Origin: Burkholderiales bacterium
GTDB lineage: Bacteria > Pseudomonadota > Gammaproteobacteria > Burkholderiales > Burkholderiaceae_E
Assembly (NCBI GenBank): GCA_020248665.1
Contig: JADCHE010000052.1
Span: forward strand, 1-64,000
Direction of reading: 5' to 3'
Length of the DNA stretch: 64,000 nt
The translations under genes and the position numbers were made by a program. Positions 49,934 through 61,478 of this stretch are shown here, piece by piece; position 1 is the first letter of the stretch, and each line of letters starts with the position of its first letter. Below the pieces are notes generated by a model. That model had not been told where the DNA came from, searched no databases, and saw only the letters and a list, made by a program, of their open reading frames with translations.

Positions 49934-50548
49934 ATGAGCATCGTCCTGATCCGCCACGGGGAGACCGACCTGAACGCCGCGCGGGTGCTGCAGTGGCCGG
50001 ACACGCCGCTCGGGGAGCGCGGGCTCGCGCAGGCCCGCGCGCTCGGCGCGCGCTTCGCGGGCAGCCGGCCGGCGGCGCTGCTCAGCAGCGACATGACCCG
50101 GGCCAGGCAGACGGCCGAGGCGATCTCGCTCGCCACCGGGGTGCCGGTGCGCGAATCGCCACTGCTCGCCGAGCGCAACTTCGGCGTGCTGCGCGGGCGG
50201 CGCTTCGACGAGCTCGACCACGACCCGATCCGAGACGAGCGCGGTCCGCCCGAGGGCGAGTCGATGGCCCAGTTCCGCGAGCGCGTCGCACATGCGCTCG
50301 ACTGGGTGCGCGCGGCACGCCGCGAGGCCGGCGGCGACGTGCTCGTCGTCTCGCACGGCCTGGTGATCCGCGTGCTGCTCGCCGAGCACTGCGCGTGGCC
50401 CGACTCGGCCTCGCCGCCCGAGGCGCTGTCGAACACGTCGGTGTCGGTGCTCGACCCCGAGCCGCCGCACGCGGTTCGCCTGAGCAACTGCGCCCGCCAC
50501 CTCGACGCCGGCATCGCGGATTCCGGGCGCGGCGTGGTCGGCGTCTGA
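49934..50548 (+). CDS. Histidine phosphatase family protein (phosphoglycerate mutase-like)
   Basis: 204 residues. The catalytic histidine motif LIRHGETDLNAARVLQWPDT, the acid in LLAERNFGVLRGRRFDELD, and the second histidine in VVSHGLVIRVLLAEHC define the branch-1 histidine phosphatases. The active-site set is complete. Substrates in the family range from phosphoglycerate to alpha-ribazole phosphate and cannot be told apart here. The gene is followed after 14 bases by the TTC38-like protein. Confidence 0.88.
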   Translation: MSIVLIRHGETDLNAARVLQWPDTPLGERGLAQARALGARFAGSRPAALLSSDMTRARQTAEAISLATGVPVRESPLLAERNFGVLRGRRFDELDHDPIRDERGPPEGESMAQFRERVAHALDWVRAARREAGGDVLVVSHGLVIRVLLAEHCAWPDSASPPEALSNTSVSVLDPEPPHAVRLSNCARHLDAGIADSGRGVVGV

Positions 50549-50562
50549 ACGGGCACGCAGCG

Positions 50563-51825
50563 ATGCACGACTCCCACGGACTGCCGCTGTCGACGCGCTC
50601 GATCGACGCACGCGACGCGTACGTCGAAGCGCTCGAGCTTCTGCTCGCGCTGCGCACCGGCGTCGACGGGGCATTGGATCGCGCATCGCGCGCCGACCCG
50701 GGCTTCGCGCTCGCGCATGCGGCGCGGGGCCGCTGGCTGCAGATGCGCGGCGAGGGCGCGGCGGCGCGCGAGGCGTTCACGCAGGCGGCCGACCTCGCCT
50801 GCGGCGCCGACGACCGCGAGCGGTCGCACGTCGCGGTGCTCGCGCGGATCGCCGGCGGCGACGCCGCGGGCGGCCTCGCCGCCGCGCGAGATCACCTCGC
50901 CGCATGGCCGCGCGACGCGCTGGTGCTGTCGACCTGCGCGAGCGTCTTCGGCCTGATCGGCTTCTCGGGCCGCCCCGACCGCGAAGCCGAGCAACTGGCG
51001 CTGCTCGAGCACCTCGGGCCGCACTGGGACGGCGACGGCTGGTTCCTCGCGATGCACGCGTTCGCGCTGGTCGAGACCGGCCGCGTCGACGCGGGGCTCG
51101 CGATGGCCGAGCGCGCGATCGCACTCGCGCCGCGCAACGCGCATGCGGCGCACGTGCTCGCGCACGCGCTCTACGAGGCCGACGACGACGCCCGCACGCT
51201 GCGCGAGCTCCAAGCGTGGCTGCCCGGCTACCCGCGCGAGTCGTCGCTCGCCTGCCACCTGTGGTGGCACGCCGCGCTGTGCGAGCTGGGCGCGGGCCGA
51301 GTCGACCGCGTCGCGGCGATCCTCGTCGACGAGGTGCTGCCCGACGCGTCGCGCAGCCTGCCGCTCAACACCTACACCGACGGCGTGTCGCTGCTGTGGC
51401 GGATGTCGGTGGCCGGACTGCCGACCGACCCCGCGCACTGGCGTGCGGTGCGGGCGTTCGGCGAGCGCCACTGGCCGAAGCCCGGCGTGTTCGTCGACGT
51501 GCACCACGCGCTCGCGCTCGCAGGCTGCGGCGACGCCGACGCGCTGAACGCATACGTCGCGACGCTCGACGAGACGCTCGCCGCCGGCCGGCTCGCCGCG
51601 GGCGCGGTCGTGCCGCAACTGGCGCGCGCCGCGGCCGCGTGGCGCGACGGCGATCGCGCGCGCACCGTCGAGCTGATCGAGCCGGTGCTCGACGACGTCG
51701 TGCGGATCGGCGGCAGCCGCGCCCAGCGCGACCTCGTGCTGCGCACGGCGGTGGCGGCCTGCGCGGGCGTCGGCATGGCCGAGCGGGCCGCGGCACTGCG
51801 CGCGCGCCGGCGTGGCGGCGCCTAG
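50563..51825 (+). CDS. Tetratricopeptide protein, TTC38 family-like
   Basis: 420 residues, almost entirely helical. The N-terminal HGLPLSTRSIDARDAYVEAL is characteristic of the TTC38-like family, followed by TPR-type helix pairs (ADPGFALAHAARGRWLQMRG; LAMAERAIALAPRNAHAAHV) and the conserved HLWWHAALCELGAGRVDRVA. No catalytic motif. Homologues occur beside varied enzymes; the function is not known. It is likely co-transcribed with the phosphatase upstream. Confidence 0.8.
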   Translation: MHDSHGLPLSTRSIDARDAYVEALELLLALRTGVDGALDRASRADPGFALAHAARGRWLQMRGEGAAAREAFTQAADLACGADDRERSHVAVLARIAGGDAAGGLAAARDHLAAWPRDALVLSTCASVFGLIGFSGRPDREAEQLALLEHLGPHWDGDGWFLAMHAFALVETGRVDAGLAMAERAIALAPRNAHAAHVLAHALYEADDDARTLRELQAWLPGYPRESSLACHLWWHAALCELGAGRVDRVAAILVDEVLPDASRSLPLNTYTDGVSLLWRMSVAGLPTDPAHWRAVRAFGERHWPKPGVFVDVHHALALAGCGDADALNAYVATLDETLAAGRLAAGAVVPQLARAAAAWRDGDRARTVELIEPVLDDVVRIGGSRAQRDLVLRTAVAACAGVGMAERAAALRARRRGGA

Positions 51826-51854
51826 GCGGCAGGTCCCCCGTTCACTCCCCCCGT

Positions 51855-52475
51855 TCACTCCCCCAGGTCGATCGTCCCCGCGAGACGCACGCCGGCGAGC
51901 AACGGCGGCAGCGCGTGGTCGGCGACGACCCAGCCGCGGGTCGTATGCCCGGCGGCGTCGGCGAGCAGCTCGCCGAGCACCGCGCGAGATGGCCCGTCGA
52001 GCCCCGCGAACGGCGTGTCGAGCAGCGCGAGCGTCGCGCCCGCGGCGAAGGCCGCGACCAGCCCGAGCTTGCGCCGCGACCCGGTCGAGAGCCGGAACAG
52101 CTCCTTGTCGAGATGCTCGCGCAGCGCGAAGGCGTCGAGCAGCCCGGCCTCGAGCGCGACGTCCCACGCAGCGTGCGCCGCCCGCTCGCGGGCGAGCCAG
52201 TCGCGCGCGACCGCCCCGTCGCGCGCCGCGTCGTTCGGCTCGGGCACGTACGGCGCGGTGCCGCCCCCGATCAGCGTGCCCGACACCGGCTCGAGCATGC
52301 CCGCCATCGCCCGCAGCAGCGTGCTCTTGCCGCGCCCGTCCCCGCCGAGCACGAGCGTGAGCCCGGGCCCGACGTCGAAGGACAGGCGGTCGATCACCCG
52401 TACGCCGCCGCGCTCGAGGATGAGGTCGCGCGCGACCAGCAGCGCGTCGATGGGGGTGGACGATGTCCTGGACAC
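51855..52475 (-). CDS. ABC-type ATPase subunit, orphan
   Basis: 206 residues. Walker A is VLGGDGRGKSTLLRAMAG, the signature is FRLSTGSRRKLGLVAAFAAG, Walker B is ALLDTPFAGLDGPSR, and the switch histidine is in WVVADHALPP. The size matches CcmA-type exporter ATPases. No permease gene is adjacent. The GTG at 52475 is a best guess: the frame stays open further upstream and no ribosome binding site is visible. Divergent from the B12-binding protein gene. Confidence 0.75.
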   Translation of the reverse strand: MSRTSSTPIDALLVARDLILERGGVRVIDRLSFDVGPGLTLVLGGDGRGKSTLLRAMAGMLEPVSGTLIGGGTAPYVPEPNDAARDGAVARDWLARERAAHAAWDVALEAGLLDAFALREHLDKELFRLSTGSRRKLGLVAAFAAGATLALLDTPFAGLDGPSRAVLGELLADAAGHTTRGWVVADHALPPLLAGVRLAGTIDLGE

Positions 52476-52738
52476 GATGGTGTCGGGTCGGCGGAAGGGT
52501 CGAGGCGCCCGCGCCACGGCACGGCACGGCTCGGCTCGACGCGAAAAATGTTTGACGGAATCCAAGCACTGCGGCCCGGAACGGCGTAGTCTAGGGGCGA
52601 AAGGTGTGTCGCGCGGCAAGTGGGCGCAACGCACCGGGCCCCGCCGGGAGACGACGCGACCGCGTCGAGGGCGGGGACCCGCACGGCGCGACGCTGGCGC
52701 GCCGCGATGGGTGCGCCGATGGGCGGGAGGGCTTCGCC
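52476..52738. other. Divergent intergenic region with long leader of the B12-binding protein gene
   Basis: 263 bases. An AT-richer patch with TTTGACGGAATCC (about 52551-52563) and TAGTCT (about 52587) may hold promoter elements, but the spacing is not standard. GGGAGG lies eight bases before the ATG at 52739. No B12 riboswitch consensus was recognised. Confidence 0.35.
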
Positions 52739-53779
52739 ATGCAACGTTCCACCTCGGGCTCAGCCCGCCGCGCCCCGTCGCCGCAGCCCGACGCAGAGCC
52801 CCCGATACGTCGATCCGGGTCCGTCGGCGAACCGCCGCCCGACTGGCTGCGGCGACTCGTCGAAACCGAACTCGTGCCCCGGCTGGCCGACCGAGTGGGC
52901 CCGGCGGTGGTGCGCTCGGCGCCGCCGGCCGTGCCGGTCGACGCCGACGTCGAGGCGCTGGTCGAGCTGCTGCTCGACGACGACGATGCCTGCGTCGAAT
53001 GGATCGCCGCGCTGCGCGCGAGCGGCATCGACGCCCAGCGGCTGCGCGACGCGCTGATCGCGCCCGCCGCCCGCCGCCTCGGCGAGCGCTGGGACGACGA
53101 CCTCTGCGATTTCGCCCAGGTCTCGATCGGCGTCGGGCGCCTTCAGTCGCTGGTGCACCATCTCGGTGACGACCCGCCCTGCGCGGCCGCCGCTCCGGCG
53201 GGCCGCCTGCTGCTCGCCAAGCTGCCCGGCTCGGACCACCTGCTCGGCCCGGTGATCGTCGCCGACGCGTTCCGCCGCGCAGGCTGGGACGTGCACTTCG
53301 ATCCCTGCGCGAGCGAGGCGGAGCTGCTCGAGACGGTGCGCTCCGCGCGCTTCGACGTGATCGGCCTGACGGTCGCGCTCGACCGCGACTTCGAGCCGGC
53401 CCGAGACCTGCTGTCGACGCTGCGCGCCGCGTCGCTGAACCCGTCGGTGTCGACGATGGCCGGCGGGCCGGCGCTGTCGCGCTGGCCGGCGCTGCACGCC
53501 GACCTCGGCGCGGACCTCGTGCCTGCGGACCCATCCGAGGCCCTCGCGCTCGCGACGCGCTCGCTGCCGGGGCAGGCCGACCACCGCGCGGCGGCCGGAC
53601 CGCACGCGGCGTCCCGCGAGGCCGACGCGAGGCGCGCGGTGCCGGTGGAGGCGACACCGGCCCCGACGCCTGCGGCCGCCGCGACCGAGCCTCCGCCCGC
53701 GCGGCGCACCCGCTTCCGGCGGACCGCGGCGCTGCGGCTCGCCGGCACGCTCGCGAGCCTCACCGCACAGGCGGCCTGA
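52739..53779 (+). CDS. Cobalamin-binding regulatory protein resembling PpaA/AerR
   Basis: 346 residues. A low-complexity N-terminus is followed by a helical domain (about 30-130; DWLRRLVETELVPRLADRVG, RLGERWDDDLCDFAQVSIGV) and a B12-binding-like Rossmann domain (about 150-270). The segment LPGSDHLLGPVIVADAFRRA resembles the SxHxLG region of the photosynthesis regulators PpaA/AerR, where histidine ligates cobalamin, and is followed by VIGLTVALDRDFE. The proline/alanine/arginine-rich tail after about 285 is unusual. PpaA/AerR proteins sense light or redox via B12 and antagonise PpsR/CrtJ; no PpsR or photosynthesis gene is in view. Confidence 0.75.
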   Translation: MQRSTSGSARRAPSPQPDAEPPIRRSGSVGEPPPDWLRRLVETELVPRLADRVGPAVVRSAPPAVPVDADVEALVELLLDDDDACVEWIAALRASGIDAQRLRDALIAPAARRLGERWDDDLCDFAQVSIGVGRLQSLVHHLGDDPPCAAAAPAGRLLLAKLPGSDHLLGPVIVADAFRRAGWDVHFDPCASEAELLETVRSARFDVIGLTVALDRDFEPARDLLSTLRAASLNPSVSTMAGGPALSRWPALHADLGADLVPADPSEALALATRSLPGQADHRAAAGPHAASREADARRAVPVEATPAPTPAAAATEPPPARRTRFRRTAALRLAGTLASLTAQAA

Positions 53780-53795
53780 GCGGGCTGCCGCCGGC

Positions 53796-54950
53796 TCAGC
53801 CGGCCGGCAGCACGGTGCCCTCGCAGGCACCGAGTCCGATGCGCCGAGCGCCCGGGCGCTCGCACCACGCCTTGAGCACGAGCGAGTCGCCGTCCTGCAG
53901 GAAGGTCCGCGACTCGCCGCCCGGCAGCGCGATCGCCACCTTGCCGCCCTGGCTCAGCTCGAGCAGCGAACCGCCCTCCTCCGGACGCGGGCCCGACAGG
54001 GTGCCCGACCCGAACACGTCGCCGGCCCGCAGGTTGCAGCCGTTCACCGTGTGGTGCGCGACCAGCTGCGCCAGGGTCCAGTAGGCGGCCTCGCGCACGT
54101 TCACGCGGGACAGCCGCACCGCCGGCTCGCCCCGCTCGCGCATCGCCGCCGTGCGAAGCCACGCCTCGACGGTCATGTCTAGGGCGCCGTGCGCGCGGTT
54201 GTGCGGCGAATCGAGGTACGGCAGCGGCGCGGGCTCGCCGTCGCCGCGCTCGAACGGGGCGCGGAACGGCTCGAGCGCGTCGAGCGTGACCACCCAGGGC
54301 GACAGCGTCGTCGCGAAGCTCTTCGCGAGGAAGGGCCCGAGTGGCTGGTACTCCCAGGCCTGAAGGTCGCGCGCCGACCAGTCGTTGAGCAGCGCGATGC
54401 CGAAGATGGCCTCCTCCGCGCGCGCCATCGGCACCGGCTCGCCGAGCGCGTTGTCGGCGCCGATCAGCACGCCGAGCTCCAGCTCGTAGTCCAGCCGGGC
54501 GCTCGGCCCGAGCGCGGGCGCGTCGGCCGCGCCCTTCAGCTGGCCGCTGGGGCGACGGAACGGCGTGCCGCTCGGCACGATCGAGGACGCGCGGCCGTGG
54601 TAGCCGATCGGCACCCAGCGGTAGTTGGGCAGCAGCGGATTCTCGGGCCGGAAGAGCCGACCCACCGTGGTCGCGTGGTGGATGCCGGTGTAGAAGTCGG
54701 TGTAGTCGCCGATCTCGCACGGCAGCGCGGTCTCCGCGCGGGCCTGCGGCACGAGGCACGGCGCGAGCGCGCGCAGGTCGAGGACCTGGTCGCCGATCGC
54801 GACGCCGATCCGCCACGGCTCCGAGCTGCCGGCGCGGCGGAACCGGCCGAACGGCAGGTTCTGGATCGGGAAGTCGGTGTCGTCGGCGTTCGCCGAGGCG
54901 ACCCAGCTGCGCAGCGCCGGATCGTGGGTCGCGTCCAGCCGCGCGCTCAT
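53796..54950 (-). CDS. fahA: Fumarylacetoacetase, with an apparent internal deletion
   Basis: 384 residues, shorter than the roughly 430 usual for bacterial FahA. The N-terminal SH3-like part (SWVASANADDTDFPIQNLPF) jumps from QVLDLRALAPCLVPQA straight to the catalytic domain, where homologues have about 45-50 further helical residues after the LDL strand. Catalytic and metal residues are present: GDYTDFYTGIHHATTVGRLF, YELELGVLIG, LLNDWSARDLQAWEYQPLG, KSFATTLSPWVVT. It cleaves fumarylacetoacetate to fumarate and acetoacetate in tyrosine degradation. The start overlaps the stop of the upstream gene (ATGA). Confidence 0.9.
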   Translation of the reverse strand: MSARLDATHDPALRSWVASANADDTDFPIQNLPFGRFRRAGSSEPWRIGVAIGDQVLDLRALAPCLVPQARAETALPCEIGDYTDFYTGIHHATTVGRLFRPENPLLPNYRWVPIGYHGRASSIVPSGTPFRRPSGQLKGAADAPALGPSARLDYELELGVLIGADNALGEPVPMARAEEAIFGIALLNDWSARDLQAWEYQPLGPFLAKSFATTLSPWVVTLDALEPFRAPFERGDGEPAPLPYLDSPHNRAHGALDMTVEAWLRTAAMRERGEPAVRLSRVNVREAAYWTLAQLVAHHTVNGCNLRAGDVFGSGTLSGPRPEEGGSLLELSQGGKVAIALPGGESRTFLQDGDSLVLKAWCERPGARRIGLGACEGTVLPAG

Positions 54951-55701
54951 CGCGACGCGCTCCGCATCTCGTGCATGGCCTGAGCTCCCGTGGATGCGGT
55001 CATGGGCGCGAGGATAGCGCGGCGCATCGCGCGCAGCAGCGCGACGTAGTCGGGCACCGCGTCCCACGCGCGCCACGACAGCAGGTCGAGCGCAGGATGA
55101 CCGGCGAGCGCGTGGCCGGAGCGCACGAAGCCGCGGTAGGCGCCGACGACCCGCGCCCTCGGCACGGCCACGTCGGCACCGCCCTGCACCGACAGCGCCT
55201 GCAGCGCGGCCTGCAGCTCGGGCAGCGAGCGGCCCGTGCCCGACAGCCAGGTCCGCTCGACCCAGTCGAGCCGGGACGGCCCGCGCAGCTCGAGGTCGGC
55301 GACCAGCACCGCGCCCAGGTTGTCGGCGTCGCGCGAGGCCGCGGCGGCGCGCGCGCGATCTCGCCGTAGGGGACCTCGGCGACGAACGGATCCAGATGCT
55401 CGAGCCAGTCGGCGTGGAACGCGACGTGCTCGCGCCAGTCGGCCTCGTCCATCGAAGAAGGCGTGCGCGTGGCCGCGATCCGACGCAGCCACGGCACGTG
55501 CTGGGCCGACAGCGGCCCGAGCACCGCCCAGCCGCGCGTGAGCCGGTCCTGCGCGACGACCCATCCCGACGACGCGGGCACGCCCGCAGACGGGGGCAGC
55601 GCGCCGGCCGGGACCTCGCGCGCCGCGCCCTTGACGGCGGCGACGGTGCGCCAGCCCTCGGCATCGAGCGCGACGATCAGCACGGACTCGGCGTCGATCA
55701 T
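54947..55701 (-). pseudogene. Unknown protein gene with a frameshift in a GC dinucleotide tract
   Basis: An ATG at 55701 opens a sensible sequence (VLIVALDAEGWRTVAAVKGA to FVAEVPYGEIAR). After that the frame turns into nonsense, while the neighbouring frame continues sensibly from SRDADNLGAVLVADLELRG to LLSWRAWDAVPDYVALLRAM and ends at 54947. The switch falls on an alternating GC run at 55348-55358; a lost base or an extra GC unit explains it. Repaired, the product is about 250 residues. No domain recognised. The repaired frame overlaps the fahA start, so the genes would be coupled. Confidence 0.65.
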
Positions 55702-55728
55702 CGCGGCAACGCCCCCCGGACGAGGCGG

Positions 55729-57495
55729 TCAGAAGCTCGCCCTCACCTTCACCAGGAGCTGGACCTTTCTGACGTCCGGATCGCCGTTGAGCGGGAACGC
55801 CAGGTCGACGTGCAGCACGTTGCCGAACGACGCGCGCACGTTGAAGATCCGCAGCCCGATGCCGGCGTTCGCAAGCCAGCGGTCGTTGGTCGGGTCGGCG
55901 GTCGGGCCGCCCCATGCGCGCCCAACGTCGAAGAACCCGGCGCCGCCGACCCGGAACAGCCGGAACAGGTACAGGTCGGTGTACATGCGCTCCTCGAGCG
56001 TCAGCAGCGCGCGCCGCGAGCCGCTCTGGTAGCGCAGCGGATAGCCGCGCAGGCCGTTGTCGCCGCCGACGTACAGCGTGTCGAGCGGTGCCGGGTTCGT
56101 CAGCACGTCGCCGCCGACCGACGCGTAGAACAGCCAGCGTGGGCTCTGCGGCAGGTAGTACTGCAGCCGCGCGCCCGCGCGCAGGCGCTCGACGCCGCCG
56201 TCGGCCAGCTGCCCCTGCAGGGAGCCGCTCGTCACCAGTGCGTGCGTCGGCCATGGCTCGTAGGCGTGGCTCGCGTTCGCCTGGTAGACCCAGGCGTCCT
56301 TCGTCGAGCCGAACGCGCTCGACGCGTAGCCGAGTTGCACCGTCGTCTGCAGGCCGTAGGCGAAGAACTCGGTACGACCGATCTGGTCGCGGTTCACCTT
56401 CTTCTCGAAGCGGTCCTCGATCAGCTGCCAACGCACGAACGGGCCGGCCAGCGTCTGGTCGGGCGACAGCACCGGCGGCGACGGGACGCCCGGTTCGCGC
56501 GCGTACGACTCGTCGCGCGCGAACAGGCCGGCACTCCAGCGCGTGACCCAGCCGTCGACTCGGCCGCTCGACCACCCGCCGAAGACCTCGGCGACATCGT
56601 CGCGGCGGCGGTACTGCGAGGCGACTTCGCCACGGCGGTAGACGCTCTCGATGCGGTCGACGCTCGATGCCGTGACGCCCGCGGCCCAGCGCGTGTCGAG
56701 CGTCCAGAACGGCCTCGCGATGCGCATCGTCTGCGACCGCCCGTCGCTGTTGTCCTGGAGTGCGTAGTCGGCCGACAGCCGGCCGCCGAACGCGCGCTCG
56801 TTGCCGATCTGGAACTCGTTGCCGGAGCGCTCGGCGTTACGGAAGATGCCGATGCCGATCGACGTGCCGGTGCCGAGGAGGTTGCCCTCGCGGATCGACA
56901 GCGAGCTCGAGGTCGCCCCGCCGGCGCGGCTCGCGCCGATGCCGGGATCGAGCGTCCAGGTGTCGCGGGTCGCGACCTCGACGTCGACGACGCCGTCCGA
57001 GTAGGCGACCGGACGGATGCGCACCTCGTAGAGGAACCGGAAGGTGCGCAGCACGCGCTCGGCCTCGTCGATCACCGCGACGCGGACCGGGTCCCCCTCC
57101 TTGAACGTCAGCGCGCGCTCGATCACCTTCGGCTGCGTGACGATGTGCAGCCGGTTCGCGAGCCGGAAGAGCGCGTTGCTCTCGGCCGGGTCGTCGGTGT
57201 CGAACACGTTCAGCGTGACGATGCGGACCTTGCCGATCCGTGCGCCGGCCGCCTCGAGCTCGGCGAAGCTCGGCAGTGCCGGCGCATGCGTGGCGTGGCC
57301 GGACCCCCGAGGCGGGGGCGCATCCATGGACGGCACGGTCGCCGTGCCGGTCGCGGTCCCGGCACCCGGCTGCGCGAGGACGGGCGCGGCGGCGGCGACG
57401 CAGGCGAGCGCGGCGAGCAGCGCAGCGGCGGACCGCAGGCCGCGCGCCCACGCTGTGGACGTGCGGGCGGCTGCGTCGGGGCGTCGGCGGGTCAT
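55729..57495 (-). CDS. Omp85/BamA-like outer membrane protein
   Basis: 588 residues. A signal peptide (AAALLAALACVAAAAPVLA) precedes a short POTRA-like region (about 85-180; RIGKVRIVTLNVFDTDD, LTFKEGDPVRVAVIDEAERV, YEVRIRPV) and a C-terminal 16-strand-type surface antigen barrel (YVGGDNGLRGYPLRYQSG is the conserved RGY motif; the protein ends VKVRASF with a terminal Phe). With only one or two POTRA domains it is more like TamA/TpsB-type or lipid-linked Omp85 members than BamA itself. The role is inferred: insertion or secretion at the outer membrane. AGGAG directly abuts the ATG. Confidence 0.85.
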   Translation of the reverse strand: MTRRRPDAAARTSTAWARGLRSAAALLAALACVAAAAPVLAQPGAGTATGTATVPSMDAPPPRGSGHATHAPALPSFAELEAAGARIGKVRIVTLNVFDTDDPAESNALFRLANRLHIVTQPKVIERALTFKEGDPVRVAVIDEAERVLRTFRFLYEVRIRPVAYSDGVVDVEVATRDTWTLDPGIGASRAGGATSSSLSIREGNLLGTGTSIGIGIFRNAERSGNEFQIGNERAFGGRLSADYALQDNSDGRSQTMRIARPFWTLDTRWAAGVTASSVDRIESVYRRGEVASQYRRRDDVAEVFGGWSSGRVDGWVTRWSAGLFARDESYAREPGVPSPPVLSPDQTLAGPFVRWQLIEDRFEKKVNRDQIGRTEFFAYGLQTTVQLGYASSAFGSTKDAWVYQANASHAYEPWPTHALVTSGSLQGQLADGGVERLRAGARLQYYLPQSPRWLFYASVGGDVLTNPAPLDTLYVGGDNGLRGYPLRYQSGSRRALLTLEERMYTDLYLFRLFRVGGAGFFDVGRAWGGPTADPTNDRWLANAGIGLRIFNVRASFGNVLHVDLAFPLNGDPDVRKVQLLVKVRASF

Positions 57496-57622
57496 CTCCT
57501 CGCAACGGTAGCGGTCCGGGGTCGCCCCGGCAAACCGCAGCCGACGGAGCGCCGGCCCACGCTGGACAGCAGGCGACGGCCGTGCTCGGCGGAGCGCCCG
57601 CCGAGGCACGGGCGCGGACGCC

Positions 57623-58426
57623 TCAGCGCGCGCCGCCAGGCAACCGCACGAGCGCCAGCTGGCGCGACTGCGCGACCAGCCGCCCGCGCGCGTCCCACAG
57701 CAGTCCGTCCTCGATCAGCCGGCCGTCGGCGAGGTCGACCGTGCGGAACTGCGCCAGGATCCAGCCCGGCGCGGGACGCCGCCGGACCTGCACGGTGAGC
57801 TCGACCGTGGGCACCCAGCCGACGGCGCCGAGCAGCCCGAACACCGCGGGCGGGAACGCGTCGGCGAACAGCAGCGTCGCGAGGCCGTCGGGCTCGCGGC
57901 CGTCGCGGAAGCGGATCCAGCCCGACACCTGCGCGCGCCCGGTCGCACCCGCGCGGGCCTCTTCGGGATGGAGTCGCACGTCGAGGCGCTCGAGGATCGG
58001 CAGCGCGACGCCCTGCTCGCCGGGCGAGCGCGGCGTGCACGCCTCGGGCGGCGGCATCGCCGGCAGCGGCGGCGCGAGGGTCGCGTCGGCGTCACCCTCG
58101 TCGAGCGCACCCATCGAGGCGAGCAGTTCGAGCCGCGGCCCGTCGGCCTGCGACAGCGTGGCGCGCACCGTGCTCAGCGAGCGCCCGGCACGCAGCACCG
58201 CGACGTCGACGTGGCAGGAGGCCTCGGGAACGCCCGGCTTCAGGTAGTGCGCGGTCACCGAGAGCGGGTCGGGTTGCGCGGGCACCGCCGCGCGCATCGC
58301 GGCGGCCGCGACCGCGAGCAGGTAGCCGCCGTTCGGGTTCGCGCCGATGTTGTAGCCGGCGTCGATCCGGCCGCTCCAGCGGCCCTCGCCCGCCGGGTCG
58401 ACGCGGACGTCGTCGTCGAAGCGCAC
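57623..58426 (-). CDS. Acyl-CoA thioesterase, double hot-dog fold
   Basis: 267 residues. GYNIGANPNGGYLLAVAAAA and the VTAHYLKPGVPEASCHVDVA stretch are typical of the first hot-dog unit, and PGWILAQFRTVDLADGRLIE (with the conserved WDARGRLVAQSRQLALVR end) of the second, as in the 4HBT_3/TesB-like family. It hydrolyses acyl-CoA esters. The GTG at 58426 lies five bases after the fadH stop, so it is co-translated with fadH in the acyl-CoA operon. Confidence 0.85.
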   Translation of the reverse strand: MRFDDDVRVDPAGEGRWSGRIDAGYNIGANPNGGYLLAVAAAAMRAAVPAQPDPLSVTAHYLKPGVPEASCHVDVAVLRAGRSLSTVRATLSQADGPRLELLASMGALDEGDADATLAPPLPAMPPPEACTPRSPGEQGVALPILERLDVRLHPEEARAGATGRAQVSGWIRFRDGREPDGLATLLFADAFPPAVFGLLGAVGWVPTVELTVQVRRRPAPGWILAQFRTVDLADGRLIEDGLLWDARGRLVAQSRQLALVRLPGGAR

Positions 58427-58431
58427 CGCGC

Positions 58432-61336
<2,905 letters not shown>

Positions 61337-61478
61337 GGGCGCTCCGGGTCGGTCGGGTGCGCCATCTTCGGCCGGATCGGGGCGGCCGGCCACGCGGCGG
61401 GCCGGGCATCGGAACGGCGCCGGCACCGCGCCGGCCCGCGCCCGCCCCCGCCAGCCCGCAGCCGTGCAGGCCAGCGCC

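Noticed and set aside
52476-52738. Cobalamin riboswitch upstream of the B12-binding protein gene
   Set aside because: The leader is long and GC-rich, but the B12-box consensus and the expected core helices could not be found by eye.
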